Positions 31,214-39,824 of a stretch of DNA of 64,000 nucleotides are shown here, in pieces. This DNA is from Aerosticca soli. Its GTDB lineage: Bacteria > Pseudomonadota > Gammaproteobacteria > Xanthomonadales > Rhodanobacteraceae. The notes below the pieces were generated by a model. The model was not told the DNA's origin, ran no database searches, and worked only from the letters and a program-made list of their open reading frames with translations. Position 1 is the stretch's first letter, and each line of letters begins with the position of its first letter. Both the position numbers and the translations under genes were made by a program. Location: assembly GCF_003967035.1 (NCBI RefSeq), contig NZ_AP018560.1, forward strand, positions 2,465,501 to 2,529,500, written 5' to 3'.

Positions 31214-31240
31214 CTTAGTCTCAGCCTCTGCGACTGTCAA
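31212..31240 (-). promoter_or_regulatory. Sigma-70 promoter of mraZ and the dcw cluster
   Basis: On the minus strand a perfect TTGACA (31240-31235) is separated by 17 bases from TAAGGT (31217-31212). Transcription would start near 31205, giving a leader of about 40 bases to the mraZ GTG. The -10 overlaps the first MraZ box. Confidence 0.8.
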
Positions 31241-31376
31241 GCGGATTTTCTTTTGTGAATCAAGGACAAAGCGCATGGCGCCCAGCGCTTGCGGAGGCTT
31301 CGAGGAAGCGCAGCAAGGTCATTGAAAGATGGTGCTTTTTTACGGCGCCTGCACGCGCCTTTGGCGACTCATGGAC

Positions 31377-31410
31377 GCCGGACGACCGCCCTGGCGGGCA
31401 GTCGTCCGGC
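31377..31410 (-). terminator. Stem-loop downstream of RNase P RNA
   Basis: A 15-bp stem (31410-31396 with 31391-31377, one U-G wobble, 4-base loop) lies 10 bases beyond the 3' end of rnpB. It has no U-run, so it may be a processing or stabilizing element and not a full intrinsic terminator. The rest of the 31241-31376 gap holds no gene I can support. Confidence 0.5.
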
Positions 31411-31420
31411 ATGCGATGGG

Positions 31421-31793
31421 GCGGAGTCGGTCTGTAAGCCGGGTTCTGTACGCCTCGCGGCGTGACAGTCATTCCTCTAGGCCAGGCGTCGCCGCCTGGC
31501 TCCAGCGACCTACCCGGGAACTGACGCGGGCCACGTCATCGTTCCCCTATGCGGTCTTGCTCCGGGTGGGGTTTGCCGTGCCGTGCGGCGTTGGCCCCGC
31601 ACGCGGTGCGCTCTTGCCGCACCGTTTCACCCTTGCCACGCGCGACCTTGCGGTCGCCGTTCGGCGGTCTGTTCTCTGTTGCACTTTCCGTCGGCTCGCG
31701 CCGCCCAGGCGTTACCTGGCACCCTGCCCTGTGGAGCCCGGACTTTCCTCGGCGCCCTTAAAAGAACGCCGCGACTGCCCGACCGACTCCGCC
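31421..31793 (-). ncRNA. rnpB: RNase P RNA (bacterial type A)
   Basis: This is the catalytic RNA that matures tRNA 5' ends, bound by the RnpA protein. On the minus strand the conserved core GAGGAAAGTCCGGGCTCC lies at 31750-31733, and the matching 3' region ACAGAACCCGGCTTACAGAC at about 31450-31431. The P1 helix is closed by 10 perfect base pairs between 31792-31783 (5') and 31430-31421 (3'). The length, about 373 bases, is usual for type A. A TATAAT box ends 7 bases before the 5' end. Confidence 0.95.
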
Positions 31794-31799
31794 AGGCGG

Positions 31800-31805
31800 A
31801 TTATA
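31800..31805 (-). promoter_or_regulatory. -10 box of the rnpB promoter
   Basis: The minus strand reads TATAAT at 31805-31800, about 7 bases before the predicted RNase P RNA 5' end. A matching -35 hexamer is not obvious at 16-18 bases. Confidence 0.7.
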
Positions 31806-31848
31806 AACCCTCATCGCTCCGCCCCCAGGCGGCAAAGCTTGCCGACGT

Positions 31849-32571
31849 TCACAACGAAGACTGCTGCATGCGCCGACTGAGGTCCTGCGCGCTTTCGCGC
31901 CGCTCGCTGTAGCGGTCGACGAGATAGGGCGCGACGTCGCGCAGCAGCAGGGTGAACTTCATCAGTTCCTCGACGACATCGACCACGCGCTCGTAATAGG
32001 GCGAGGGACGCATGCGCCCGGCCTCGTCGAATGCCTGGTGTGCCTTGGCGATCGAGGACTGGTTGGGAATGGTGAACATGCGCATCCAGCGGCCGAGTAG
32101 CCGCATCTGGTTGACCGCATTGAACGATTGCGAGCCGCCACAGACCTGCATCAGTGCCAGCGTCTTGCCCTGCGTGGGACGCACCGCGCCGAGCGACAGC
32201 GGAATCCAATCGATCTGGGTCTTCATCACCCCGGTCATCGCGCCGTGCCGCTCGGGCGTACTCCAGACCATGCCCTCGGCCCACTGCACCAGGGCGAGCA
32301 GCTCGCGCACCTTGGGGTGCTCGTGATGCACTTCGTCGACCAAGGGCAGCCCGGTCGGGTCGAACAGCCGCGTTTCGCCACCGAGCGCGCGCAGCAGGCG
32401 CGCGGCTTCCTCGGCCACATAGCGGCTGTAGGAGCGCTGCCGCAAGGAACCGTAGAGCAGCAGGAAGCGCGGCGGATGGGTCGCACGCACCGGCGCGAAC
32501 AGTCGCGCGGGATCGATCGGCGGCAACAGCGCCGGATCCAGCTGCGGCAGGTCGGCGAAGGGCTCAGACAC
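31849..32571 (-). CDS. arsH: ArsH-type NADPH-dependent FMN oxidoreductase
   Basis: A 240-residue flavodoxin-fold protein of the ArsH family, which oxidizes trivalent organoarsenicals and can act as a general NADPH:FMN reductase. The flavin loop is [20 protein letters not shown] (about residues 37-56), followed by [40 protein letters not shown] and [18 protein letters not shown], very close to known ArsH. GGAGG lies 6 bases before the GTG at 32571, which I prefer to an ATG at 32586. It overlaps arsC by 8 bases, so the two are coupled. No arsR, arsB or acr3 is nearby. Confidence 0.9.
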   Translation of the reverse strand: MSEPFADLPQLDPALLPPIDPARLFAPVRATHPPRFLLLYGSLRQRSYSRYVAEEAARLLRALGGETRLFDPTGLPLVDEVHHEHPKVRELLALVQWAEGMVWSTPERHGAMTGVMKTQIDWIPLSLGAVRPTQGKTLALMQVCGGSQSFNAVNQMRLLGRWMRMFTIPNQSSIAKAHQAFDEAGRMRPSPYYERVVDVVEELMKFTLLLRDVAPYLVDRYSERRESAQDLSRRMQQSSL

Positions 32572-32983
32572 GGCGTCCCTCCGCATCGATCACCGGCGTG
32601 CCGTCTTCCTTGCTGAAGGTGCCGCGCTGCGGCTGCGGCAGGATGTCGAGCACGATCTCGGAAGGCCGGCACAGCCGGGTGCCGAGCGGCGTCACCACGA
32701 TCGGCCGGTTGATCAGGATGGGATGCGCGAGCATGAAATCGATGAGTTCGTCATCGCTCCAGGCCGGGTTGCCGAGGTCGAGCTCGGCATAGGGCGTCCC
32801 CTTTTCGCGCAGCAGCGCCCGTACCGGGATGCCCATGGCCGCGATCAGCGCCTCGAGGGTGGCGCGATCGGGCGGCGTCTTGAGGTATTCGATGATGGCC
32901 GGCTCGATGCCGCTGTTGCGGATCAGCCCGAGCACGTTGCGCGAGGTGCCGCAGGCGGGGTTGTGGTAGATGGCAACGTGCAT
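32564..32983 (-). CDS. arsC: Glutaredoxin-dependent arsenate reductase
   Basis: A 139-residue R773/ArsC-family reductase that converts arsenate to arsenite using glutathione and glutaredoxin. The active-site Cys11 lies in [16 protein letters not shown], and downstream [17 protein letters not shown] provides the arginines that bind the oxyanion. GGAG sits 6 bases before the ATG at 32983. It is paired with arsH; with no exporter or regulator nearby, those must be elsewhere or the pair acts alone. Confidence 0.93.
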   Translation of the reverse strand: MHVAIYHNPACGTSRNVLGLIRNSGIEPAIIEYLKTPPDRATLEALIAAMGIPVRALLREKGTPYAELDLGNPAWSDDELIDFMLAHPILINRPIVVTPLGTRLCRPSEIVLDILPQPQRGTFSKEDGTPVIDAEGRRV

Positions 32984-32997
32984 GGGCAGCTCCGCGC

Positions 32998-34200
32998 CTA
33001 TCGGCTCACCGCGGCGATGGCATCGGCGACGTAGTCGAGGTTGGCCTCGTTGAGCGCGGCGATGCAGATGCGTCCGGAAGTGAGCGCGTAGATGGCGTAT
33101 TCCTCGCGCAGGCGATCAACCTGCGCCTTGGTGAGACCCGAATAGGAAAACATGCCGGCCTGGCGCACGAAGAAGCCGTATTGCGGCGCGCCGCGCGCGG
33201 CGAGCTTTTCCACCAGCGCCGCGCGCATGGCGTGGATGCGCCCGCGCATGTGGCCGAGCTCCTCTTCCCAGCGGGCGCGCAGATCGTCGCTTTCCAGCAC
33301 GCCGGACACCAGCAGCGCGCCGTGCGTGGCCGGGCTGGAATAGTTGGCACGAATGGTGGCCTTGATGCGCGTCAGCAGCCGCGCGGCCTCGTCGCGGTCG
33401 GCACCCACGAAGGACAGCGCGCCGACGCGCTCGCCGTAGAGCGAGAACGACTTCGAGTAGGAATTGGCGACGACGAAGTTTTCCACGCCCGCCTCGCCGA
33501 GCAGACGCACCGCCAGCGCATCGCGCGCGGTACCGCGATCGAAGCCCTGATAGGCGAGGTCGATGAACGGCAGCAGGCGGCGCTCCTTGAGCACGGCGAC
33601 GACGCGATGCCATTGGTTGGCATCGAGATCGACGCCGGTCGGGTTGTGGCAGCAGCCGTGCAGCAGCACCACCGTGCCGGGCTGCAAGACTTCCAGATCC
33701 GCGAGCAGGCCGGCCTCGTCGATGCCCTTGCTGGCCGGATCGTAGTAGCGGTATTCGAGGAGCTCGAAACCGGCGCTGCGGAAGATCACATGATGATTGC
33801 CCCAGCTCGGGTTGCTGATCGCGATCCGGGCCTGGGCACCGAAGATCTGCCGCAGCAGGTCGGCCGCCACCCGCAAGGCGCCGCTGCCGCCGATGGTCTG
33901 CGCGGTAACCACCCGGCCGGCGGCGAGCAGCGGTGAATCGTCACCGAACAGCAGCTTCCCGGTGGCGCGGTTGTAGGCCGGCAGGCCATCGATCGGCAGA
34001 TAGCTGCGCGGCGCGGGCGAGCGGGCCAGCCGTGTCTCCACTTCGCGCACGCATTCGAGCAGCGGCACCTTGCCTTGTTCATCCACGTAGATGCCCACGC
34101 CGAGATTGACCTTGTTCGGACGCGGGTCGGCCAGGAATTGTTCGGTGAGACCGAGGATGGGGTCCCCCGGCGCGGCTTCGACATGGGTAAACAGGGACAC
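32998..34200 (-). CDS. tyrB: Aromatic/aspartate aminotransferase (class I)
   Basis: A 400-residue PLP enzyme of the AspC/TyrB subgroup, moving the amino group between aspartate or aromatic amino acids and 2-oxoglutarate. The PLP lysine lies in NSYSKSFSLYGERVGAL (near residue 251), and LHGCCHNPTGVDLDANQW holds the cofactor-binding Asn. The first residues FTHVEAAPGDPILGLTEQF are typical of this subgroup. It begins at GTG 34200, with GAAGGAG about 10 bases upstream. The choice of TyrB over AspC is by overall resemblance and is uncertain. A terminator separates it from ttcA. Confidence 0.88.
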   Translation of the reverse strand: MSLFTHVEAAPGDPILGLTEQFLADPRPNKVNLGVGIYVDEQGKVPLLECVREVETRLARSPAPRSYLPIDGLPAYNRATGKLLFGDDSPLLAAGRVVTAQTIGGSGALRVAADLLRQIFGAQARIAISNPSWGNHHVIFRSAGFELLEYRYYDPASKGIDEAGLLADLEVLQPGTVVLLHGCCHNPTGVDLDANQWHRVVAVLKERRLLPFIDLAYQGFDRGTARDALAVRLLGEAGVENFVVANSYSKSFSLYGERVGALSFVGADRDEAARLLTRIKATIRANYSSPATHGALLVSGVLESDDLRARWEEELGHMRGRIHAMRAALVEKLAARGAPQYGFFVRQAGMFSYSGLTKAQVDRLREEYAIYALTSGRICIAALNEANLDYVADAIAAVSR

Positions 34201-34220
34201 GGCGCTTTCGCTCCTTCAGG

Positions 34221-34245
34221 AAAAAATGCCAAAAAACCTTTGGCA
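34221..34245 (-). terminator. Intrinsic terminator after ttcA
   Basis: On the minus strand a perfect 7-bp stem (34245-34239 with 34233-34227, 5-base loop) is followed by six T residues. It lies 22 bases beyond the ttcA stop and 20 bases before the tyrB start. A TATACT -10-like box directly precedes it, so an attenuator for tyrB is an alternative. Confidence 0.75.
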
Positions 34246-34266
34246 GTATAGACGTCCGCACGGCCA

Positions 34267-35142
34267 TCAGGCCGATGCCGCCCGGTTGCCGCCCAGCCAG
34301 GCGTGCGCATCGGCGCGCGTCGCCCCCTCGCGCGCGCCGAGCGCAGCGAAATCGAACAGCGCGCGGTCGAGCAGCTGCGAGGGCGCGACGTTGCCGAGCG
34401 CGCGGAAGATCGTCTCGGCACGGCCCGGATGCGCACGCTCCCATTCGTCCAGCATGCGCCGCACGGCCTTGCGTTCGAGCTGCTCCTGCGAACCGCACAG
34501 GTTGCAGGGAATGATCGGGAAACCACGCTGCGCGGCGTACTCGGCGATGTCCGCCTCGCGGCAATAGGCCAGCGGACGGATCACCACGTGACGACCATCG
34601 TCCGAGCGCAGCTTGGCCGGCATCGCCTTCAGGCTGCCCTGGTGGAACAGGTTGAGAAAGAAGGTGGCGAGGATGTCGTCGCGATGATGGCCGAGTGCGA
34701 TCTTGCTGATGCCGTGGTCCGCCGCCCACGCGTACAGCGCGCCGCGCCGCAGCCGCGAGCACAGGCTGCACAGGGTCTTGCCGGCGGGAATCACCCGCGT
34801 CACCGTGCTGTAGGTGTCCTGCTCGATGACGTGGAACGGCACGCCGCGCGCGGCGAGGTACTCGGGCAGCACGTGGGCCGGAAAGCCCGGCTGCTTCTGG
34901 TCCAGGTTCACCGCGACGAGCTCGAAGCGCACCGGTGCCCTCGCCTGGAGCGCGAGCAGGATGTCGAGCAGGGTGTGGGAGTCCTTGCCGCCGGACAGGC
35001 ACACCATCACCCGGTCGCCGTCCTCGATCATCTGGAAATCGGCGATCGCGCGGCCGACCTGGTGGCGCAGCCGCTTGGCCAGCTTGGCGGCCTCGTAGGC
35101 CTCCCTGGGCGTGCGTTCGATGGGCGCGGACATCATCGGCAT
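34267..35142 (-). CDS. ttcA: tRNA 2-thiocytidine(32) synthetase TtcA
   Basis: A 291-residue PP-loop ATPase with an iron-sulfur cluster that thiolates C32 of certain tRNAs. The PP-loop [16 protein letters not shown] is near residue 50; two CxxC motifs, [13 protein letters not shown] and [15 protein letters not shown], hold the cluster. A TACAAT -10 box at 35168-35163 places the transcript start near 35156, which rules out the upstream frame and supports the ATG at 35142 (35136 or 35133 also possible). Confidence 0.94.
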   Translation of the reverse strand: MPMMSAPIERTPREAYEAAKLAKRLRHQVGRAIADFQMIEDGDRVMVCLSGGKDSHTLLDILLALQARAPVRFELVAVNLDQKQPGFPAHVLPEYLAARGVPFHVIEQDTYSTVTRVIPAGKTLCSLCSRLRRGALYAWAADHGISKIALGHHRDDILATFFLNLFHQGSLKAMPAKLRSDDGRHVVIRPLAYCREADIAEYAAQRGFPIIPCNLCGSQEQLERKAVRRMLDEWERAHPGRAETIFRALGNVAPSQLLDRALFDFAALGAREGATRADAHAWLGGNRAASA

Positions 35143-35162
35143 CGGCGTCGGCGAAAACTTGG

Positions 35163-35168
35163 ATTGTA
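35163..35168 (-). promoter_or_regulatory. -10 box of ttcA
   Basis: TACAAT on the minus strand, about 20 bases before the ttcA ATG. No good -35 hexamer was found. Confidence 0.5.
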
Positions 35169-35228
35169 GCGGCCGGCTCGCCTCGTCAGGCGCTAGACTC
35201 GCGGCTTGAGAGTCCGCGCGGCGCACCC

Positions 35229-35435
35229 ATGACCTGCGAAGATCCCGCCAAGATCGCCCACCGGCTGGCCGAACTGCGCCAGGAGCACCGCGACCTGGAC
35301 GTCGCCATCGCCCAGCTGGCCGCGGTCATCGGCCACGACGAGCTGCGACTCACCCGGCTCAAGAAACGCAAGCTGCTGCTCAAGGACACCATCGCCCGGC
35401 TGGAGAGCCGGCTGATCCCCGATCTCGACGCCTGA
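35229..35435 (+). CDS. DUF465 (YdcH-like) small helical protein
   Basis: A 68-residue acidic and basic helical protein whose second half, [20 protein letters not shown], matches the DUF465/YdcH family of short alpha-hairpin proteins of unknown role. A TAGACT -10-like box lies about 30 bases upstream, in the divergent gap with ttcA. The ATG at 35229 is the first in frame beyond that box. It is convergent with the lipoprotein gene that ends 19 bases later. Confidence 0.8.
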   Translation: MTCEDPAKIAHRLAELRQEHRDLDVAIAQLAAVIGHDELRLTRLKKRKLLLKDTIARLESRLIPDLDA

Positions 35436-35454
35436 AAAACTCCGCGGCGCGGGA

Positions 35455-35886
35455 TCAATGCCCCTTGGCGGGATAGGTCTCGAAACCGGCGGCGGGCACG
35501 CCGGCGGTGGCGGCCGGCGCCGGCGCGGGACTGGCCACGGGAGCCGACGCGCCCGTGCGGGTCGGCGCCGCGGTGCCGCACTGGTAGGCACCCCAGGGCT
35601 GCGAACCGTCGCTCGGCTCGGCGAGCGGCTTGATGGTGTCGGCGCCCATCTTGGCCGCCTCGTTGCGCGCCATCACTTCCAACTCGTCGCGCACCTTGAT
35701 GTCGTTGCGGTTGACCGGACCCACGTGGTCCATCACCGAGACGGTGACCTTGCCGAGCTCGCGGCAGGCCGAGACGTCGTCGTTCCATGCCGTGCGCACG
35801 CGCTTGCCGGCCTCGTCCAGGGTGATGCCCCAGCTGCAGGCGCCCAGCAGCGGCGCGAGGGCGAGCAGCGATGCGATCTTGCGCAT
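35455..35886 (-). CDS. Putative lipoprotein, DUF4156-like
   Basis: A 143-residue predicted lipoprotein. MRKIASLLALAPLLGACSWG carries a lipobox LGAC with acylated Cys17. The middle, SACRELGKVTVSVMDHVGPV and ARNEAAKMGADTI, resembles DUF4156-type envelope lipoproteins, and the last 35 residues are an Ala/Pro-rich tail. No function is known. The start is set by the signal peptide; the longer open frame upstream has no signal sequence. Confidence 0.75.
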   Translation of the reverse strand: MRKIASLLALAPLLGACSWGITLDEAGKRVRTAWNDDVSACRELGKVTVSVMDHVGPVNRNDIKVRDELEVMARNEAAKMGADTIKPLAEPSDGSQPWGAYQCGTAAPTRTGASAPVASPAPAPAATAGVPAAGFETYPAKGH

Positions 35887-35968
35887 GAAGGTCTCCAAAA
35901 AAGCGTTTGCCGATGAAGGCGCCGGCCTGGCCGACGCTTTCCATCCTAGCGTGACGGTCCGCGCCGGC

Positions 35969-38821
35969 CTACGGACCCTTGACCTGCATCGGCTTGCCGT
36001 CCGCATCGAGCACCTGGACCGGCCCGAGCTTGAGCGCCTCGACCGGCGCGGCGATCTGCTTGAGATCGCCGACCACCACCCAGGTCAGCCGATCGGGCTG
36101 GACCACTTCGTGCGCGGCCGCCTGGATCGCCGCCGGCGTCTGCGCCTCGATGCGTGCCTTGAGCGTCTGCACGTAGTCGTCCGGCCGGCCGAACAGCACG
36201 ATGTCCGCCAGCGTATCCATCACCGCATCGGTGGTCTGGTAGCGGCCCGGCAGCGAACGCACGTCGCTGGCCTTGACCTTGGCGATCTCCGCCTCGGTGA
36301 GCGGCCGCGGGCCGACCACGTCACGCGCTTCCTTGAGGATCTCGGCCATGGATGGCGCGGTCTTGTCGGTCTGCACCGGCGCGTAGAGCAGGAACGGCCG
36401 CTGGCCCTGCGCGTCCACCAGCAGGCTGAAGGCGCCGTAGGCCCAGTGTTTGTCCTCGCGCAGGTTCATGTTGAGCCGCGAGGTGAAGGTGCCGCCGAAG
36501 GCACCGTTCATGGTGCGGATCTCCAGGTCATCCGCGGCGCGACTGGACGGCGCCAGGTTGCCGGCCAGGAGCAAGCTCTGCGGCGCCCCGGGCCGGTCGA
36601 CCAGGAACACCCGCGCGGCCTTGGGCGGTGCCACCTCGGCGACGTTCTTCGCCGGCACCTGCGTCGCGGGTGCCTGCCAGTTGCCGAACACCTTGTCGAG
36701 CTGCGCGGTGATCGCCGCCAGCGTGGTGTCGCCGGCGACCAGGATGCGCACGTTGTCCGGGCGGATGTAGTCACGCAGAAAGGCGCGCATGTCCGCCTCG
36801 TCCAGCGCCTTGATCGAGTCCTCGGTGCCGGTGCCGGTGAACGGGATGGCATAGGCATGGCCCGGCCCGTAGAGCAGCGGCGGCAGGGTGCGCAGCGCGA
36901 TGCCGACCGGACGGCTCTTCTCCTGCGCGATGCCGGCCAGCCACTGGCCACGCAGACGGGCGATGTCCGCCTCGCGCAGCGCCGGCTCGCGCAGGATCGC
37001 GGTGAAGAGCTCCAGCGAAGGCGCGAGCCGATCGTCGAGGGCATTGAGCGAGGCGCTGCAGTAATCCAGCCCGCAGCCGGTGGCGATCACCGCCCCCAAC
37101 CGTTGCTCGCGCTTGGCGATCTCCAGCCAGTCCAGCGTGCGCGTGCCTTCGTCGAGCATCGCCATGGTGAAGCTGGAAGTGCCGAGCTTGCGGCCCTGGT
37201 CCGCCGCATAGCCGGCGTCGAACAGCAGCTGCACTTGCACCGCCGGCACCTCGTGGCGCTCGGCGAGCACCACCGGGATGCCGTTGGCGAGTTTGCCGTG
37301 TTGCAGCGTCGGGAAACGCAGATCGGGGAAACTCGTCACCTGCGGCACGCCGCGACTACGGTCGACGTCGGTCTTGACCACTTTGTAGTGGCCGGGCGGC
37401 GAGAGCACGTCCGGCGGCCTGCCGGGCTCGGCCGGACGGCCGGCGACCACGGCGTAATCGATGGCCTCCACCGGACCGGGCTTGACGGTGAGGGTGTAGT
37501 CGCCGCGGGCGATCCATTTGCGCGCGGCCGCCTGGACGCCGGCCGGCGTGGCCGCCATCAGCCGCTCGAAATGCGTGCGGTAGGCATCGGGATCGTGCGC
37601 GTAGAGTTCGCCCTCGGCAAGCAGGGTGGCCTGGGTATTGACCTTCTCCAGGCCACGCACGAAACCGGCGCGCAGGCTGGTCTTCTCCCGGTCGAGTTCG
37701 TCCGCGCTCGGACCCTCGGCGAGGAAACGGCTCCATTCCTCGGCGACGGCCGCCTCGACCCGCGCCGGATCGACGCCCTGCTTCACGTCCACCTGAAGCT
37801 CGAACAGGCTGGCCAGCGCGTGCGGCTCGATGTCCACCGAGACGCTGTCGGCCAGCTTGTCGCGCACGACCAGGCGCTGGTAGAGACGGGAGGTCTTGCC
37901 GCCGCCCAGCACCGCGGCGGCGAGCTTGAGCGGATCGATCTCGGCATCGGTGCGTGGCGGCACGTTCCACTCACGATAGATGCGCACCTGGGCCACGTTG
38001 TCGGTCATCGTGCCGCGCGTGGAGGTCGTGCGCGGCGCCACCCACGGCTGCGGATGCGGCACGCGCGGACCGGGCCCGATGTCGCCGAAATAACGCAGCA
38101 TCTTTTCCCGCGCCTGCGCCGGGGTGACGTCCCCGGCCAGCACCACCACGGTGTTGGCCGCGCCGTAGTAGTCGCGGAACCACTGCTTGACGTCCTCGAG
38201 CGAGGCGGCGTTCAAGTCCGCCATCGAGCCGATGGTGTCGTGGTGATAGGGGTGATTGGCCGGAAAGGCCTCGGCGAGGATCAGCTCGTCGACGCGGCCG
38301 TAGGGCTGGTTCTCGTCCTGGCGCTTCTCGTTCTGCACCACGCCGCGCTGTTCGTCCAGTTCCTTCTGGCCGATCGCGCCGAGCAGGTGGCCCATGCGGT
38401 CCGATTCCATCCACAACGCCATGTCCAGCGCGGTGGTCGGCACGGTCTCGAAATAGTTGGTGCGATCGAGCCAAGTGGTGCCGTTCATGTCGGTGGCGCC
38501 GACCAGCTCGAACGGGCGGAAGAATTCGTCCCGGTGATTCTCCGAGCCCTGGAACATCAGGTGCTCGAACAGATGCGCGAAGCCGGTCTTGCCCTTCGGT
38601 TCGTTGGCCGAGCCCACGTGATACCACACGCTCACCGCCACCACCGGCGCCTTGTGGTCCTCGTGCACCACCACGGTCAGGCCATTGGGAAGCGTGAAGC
38701 GCTGCCATGCGAGGACCGGGATCAGCGGCGGCGCGGCCGCAGGCACGGCGGCGCCGAGCGGCGCGGCCAGCACCAGGGCGCACAGGCCGGCGGCGAGCGC
38801 GGCCAGCGGCGACTTCCTCAT
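35969..38821 (-). CDS. Secreted M16-family zinc metallopeptidase (two-domain)
   Basis: A 950-residue pitrilysin/insulinase-type peptidase with a signal peptide (MRKSPLAALAAGLCALVLAA). The inverted zinc motif HxxEH is His83-Leu-Phe-Glu-His87 in TGFAHLFEHLMFQG, with the third ligand expected in the ELDEQRGVVQNEKRQ region. Two M16 units follow each other (about 40-460 and 500-920); the second lacks HxxEH, as is normal for the inactive half of this clamshell. It probably degrades peptides in the periplasm. AAGGAG precedes the ATG at 38821. Confidence 0.92.
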   Translation of the reverse strand: MRKSPLAALAAGLCALVLAAPLGAAVPAAAPPLIPVLAWQRFTLPNGLTVVVHEDHKAPVVAVSVWYHVGSANEPKGKTGFAHLFEHLMFQGSENHRDEFFRPFELVGATDMNGTTWLDRTNYFETVPTTALDMALWMESDRMGHLLGAIGQKELDEQRGVVQNEKRQDENQPYGRVDELILAEAFPANHPYHHDTIGSMADLNAASLEDVKQWFRDYYGAANTVVVLAGDVTPAQAREKMLRYFGDIGPGPRVPHPQPWVAPRTTSTRGTMTDNVAQVRIYREWNVPPRTDAEIDPLKLAAAVLGGGKTSRLYQRLVVRDKLADSVSVDIEPHALASLFELQVDVKQGVDPARVEAAVAEEWSRFLAEGPSADELDREKTSLRAGFVRGLEKVNTQATLLAEGELYAHDPDAYRTHFERLMAATPAGVQAAARKWIARGDYTLTVKPGPVEAIDYAVVAGRPAEPGRPPDVLSPPGHYKVVKTDVDRSRGVPQVTSFPDLRFPTLQHGKLANGIPVVLAERHEVPAVQVQLLFDAGYAADQGRKLGTSSFTMAMLDEGTRTLDWLEIAKREQRLGAVIATGCGLDYCSASLNALDDRLAPSLELFTAILREPALREADIARLRGQWLAGIAQEKSRPVGIALRTLPPLLYGPGHAYAIPFTGTGTEDSIKALDEADMRAFLRDYIRPDNVRILVAGDTTLAAITAQLDKVFGNWQAPATQVPAKNVAEVAPPKAARVFLVDRPGAPQSLLLAGNLAPSSRAADDLEIRTMNGAFGGTFTSRLNMNLREDKHWAYGAFSLLVDAQGQRPFLLYAPVQTDKTAPSMAEILKEARDVVGPRPLTEAEIAKVKASDVRSLPGRYQTTDAVMDTLADIVLFGRPDDYVQTLKARIEAQTPAAIQAAAHEVVQPDRLTWVVVGDLKQIAAPVEALKLGPVQVLDADGKPMQVKGP

Positions 38822-38964
38822 GGCGAATCTCCTTACACGAAGGCACGGTGGTGCGCGCACGCTAACGCATGGCGGCGATGCGGCAAAGATGACTTTGCGC
38901 ATGGCGCGATGTCCGTCCGCCGAGCCCGGTCGTCCGCGGACGGCCGCGGCGATGACCCCTGCGT

Positions 38965-38980
38965 GCTGACAACTGTCAGC
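38965..38980. promoter_or_regulatory. 16-base dyad upstream of a sigma-54 promoter
   Basis: A perfect inverted repeat of GCTGACA and TGTCAGC separated by 2 bases. It lies about 65 bases upstream of the expected start of the sigma-54 transcript, where an enhancer-binding activator could bind. Confidence 0.45.
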
Positions 38981-39010
38981 GCAACAAGGGTTTATCCGCC
39001 ACTCGGCCGC

Positions 39011-39026
39011 TGGCACGCGGCTTGCG
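39011..39026 (+). promoter_or_regulatory. Predicted sigma-54 (RpoN) promoter
   Basis: TGGCACG, 4 bases, then TTGCG matches the -24/-12 consensus, with the invariant GG (39012-39013) and GC (39024-39025) exactly 10 bases apart. Transcription should start near 39037, about 32 bases before the ATG of the small membrane peptide. It is divergent from the M16 peptidase gene. Confidence 0.7.
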
Positions 39027-39068
39027 ATAGTGACCCTGCCCTTCATCACTACGTACGAGGCCAAGCTC

Positions 39069-39218
39069 ATGAAACTCGAAACCCTGCTGTTGCGCGGCTT
39101 GTTCGCCGCCTGCGTGCTGATCTGCGTGCTGGCGGTTGCCGGCATGCTGCACGCGCCGACTCAACCCGACCTGCTCGCCGATCACGCAAGCGTGGCGGCG
39201 TCTTCAACGAACGGCTGA
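39069..39218 (+). CDS. 49-residue single-pass membrane peptide, unknown function
   Basis: The product is 49 residues: MKLETLLLRG, a membrane helix over about residues 8-27 (RGLFAACVLICVLAVAGML), then a polar tail ending ASVAASSTNG. GAGG lies 8 bases before the ATG, and a strong sigma-54-type promoter with a dyad lies just upstream, so this looks like a real regulated gene. I do not recognize the family. The next gene, trmL, starts 45 bases later with its own -10 box. Confidence 0.6.
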   Translation: MKLETLLLRGLFAACVLICVLAVAGMLHAPTQPDLLADHASVAASSTNG

Positions 39219-39263
39219 TCGCGAGCGCACGCCATGAAAGCGGATGGCGGCGATAATCGCCCG

Positions 39264-39731
39264 ATGCTCGACGTCATCCTGTTCCGGCCGGAGATTCCGC
39301 CCAACACCGGCAACGTGATCCGGCTGTGCGCCAACACCGGCGCCCGCCTGCACCTGGTCCGCCCGCTCGGTTTTGCCCTGGACGATGCGCGCCTGCGCCG
39401 CGCGGGACTGGACTATCACGAATACGCCCGCGTGGCCGTGCATGAGGATCTCGGCGCCTGCCTGGCCGCGCTCGGCCATCCGCGCGTGTTCGCCTACTCG
39501 ACGCGTGGCCGCGTACGCCACGTCGATGCGCGCCACGCCCCGGGCGATGCGCTCTTGTTCGGCTGCGAGACCGCCGGCCTGCCCGCCCAGGTGCTGGAGG
39601 CGATTGCGCCCGAACACCGGCTGCGCCTGCCGATGCGTCCGGGCAGCCGCAGCCTGAATCTCTCCAACAGCGTGGCGGTCGCGGTGTACGAGGCGTGGCG
39701 ACAGCTCGGCTTTGCCGGCGCGGCCGAGTGA
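39264..39731 (+). CDS. trmL: tRNA (cytidine/uridine34-2'-O)-methyltransferase TrmL
   Basis: A 155-residue SPOUT-class dimeric methyltransferase acting on the wobble base of tRNA-Leu. The knotted SAM site is formed by FGCETAGLP and [20 protein letters not shown]; the N-terminal [19 protein letters not shown] is family specific. A GATAAT box ends 6 bases before the ATG at 39264, suggesting a leaderless mRNA; no Shine-Dalgarno sequence is visible. Confidence 0.94.
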   Translation: MLDVILFRPEIPPNTGNVIRLCANTGARLHLVRPLGFALDDARLRRAGLDYHEYARVAVHEDLGACLAALGHPRVFAYSTRGRVRHVDARHAPGDALLFGCETAGLPAQVLEAIAPEHRLRLPMRPGSRSLNLSNSVAVAVYEAWRQLGFAGAAE

Positions 39732-39824
39732 GGCGCGCGCCGCCGTTTTCCTCCGGCCTGCCCAAGCCAACACCCTTCAAGCGGAACGCGGCGCCGCGGA
39801 AGCCGTCCCCGCTACAATCGGCCG

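Noticed and set aside
35630-39256. 1208-codon plus-strand open frame opposite the M16 peptidase
   Set aside because: It is antisense to a full M16 peptidase with signal peptide and HxxEH motif; composition is that of a high-GC shadow.
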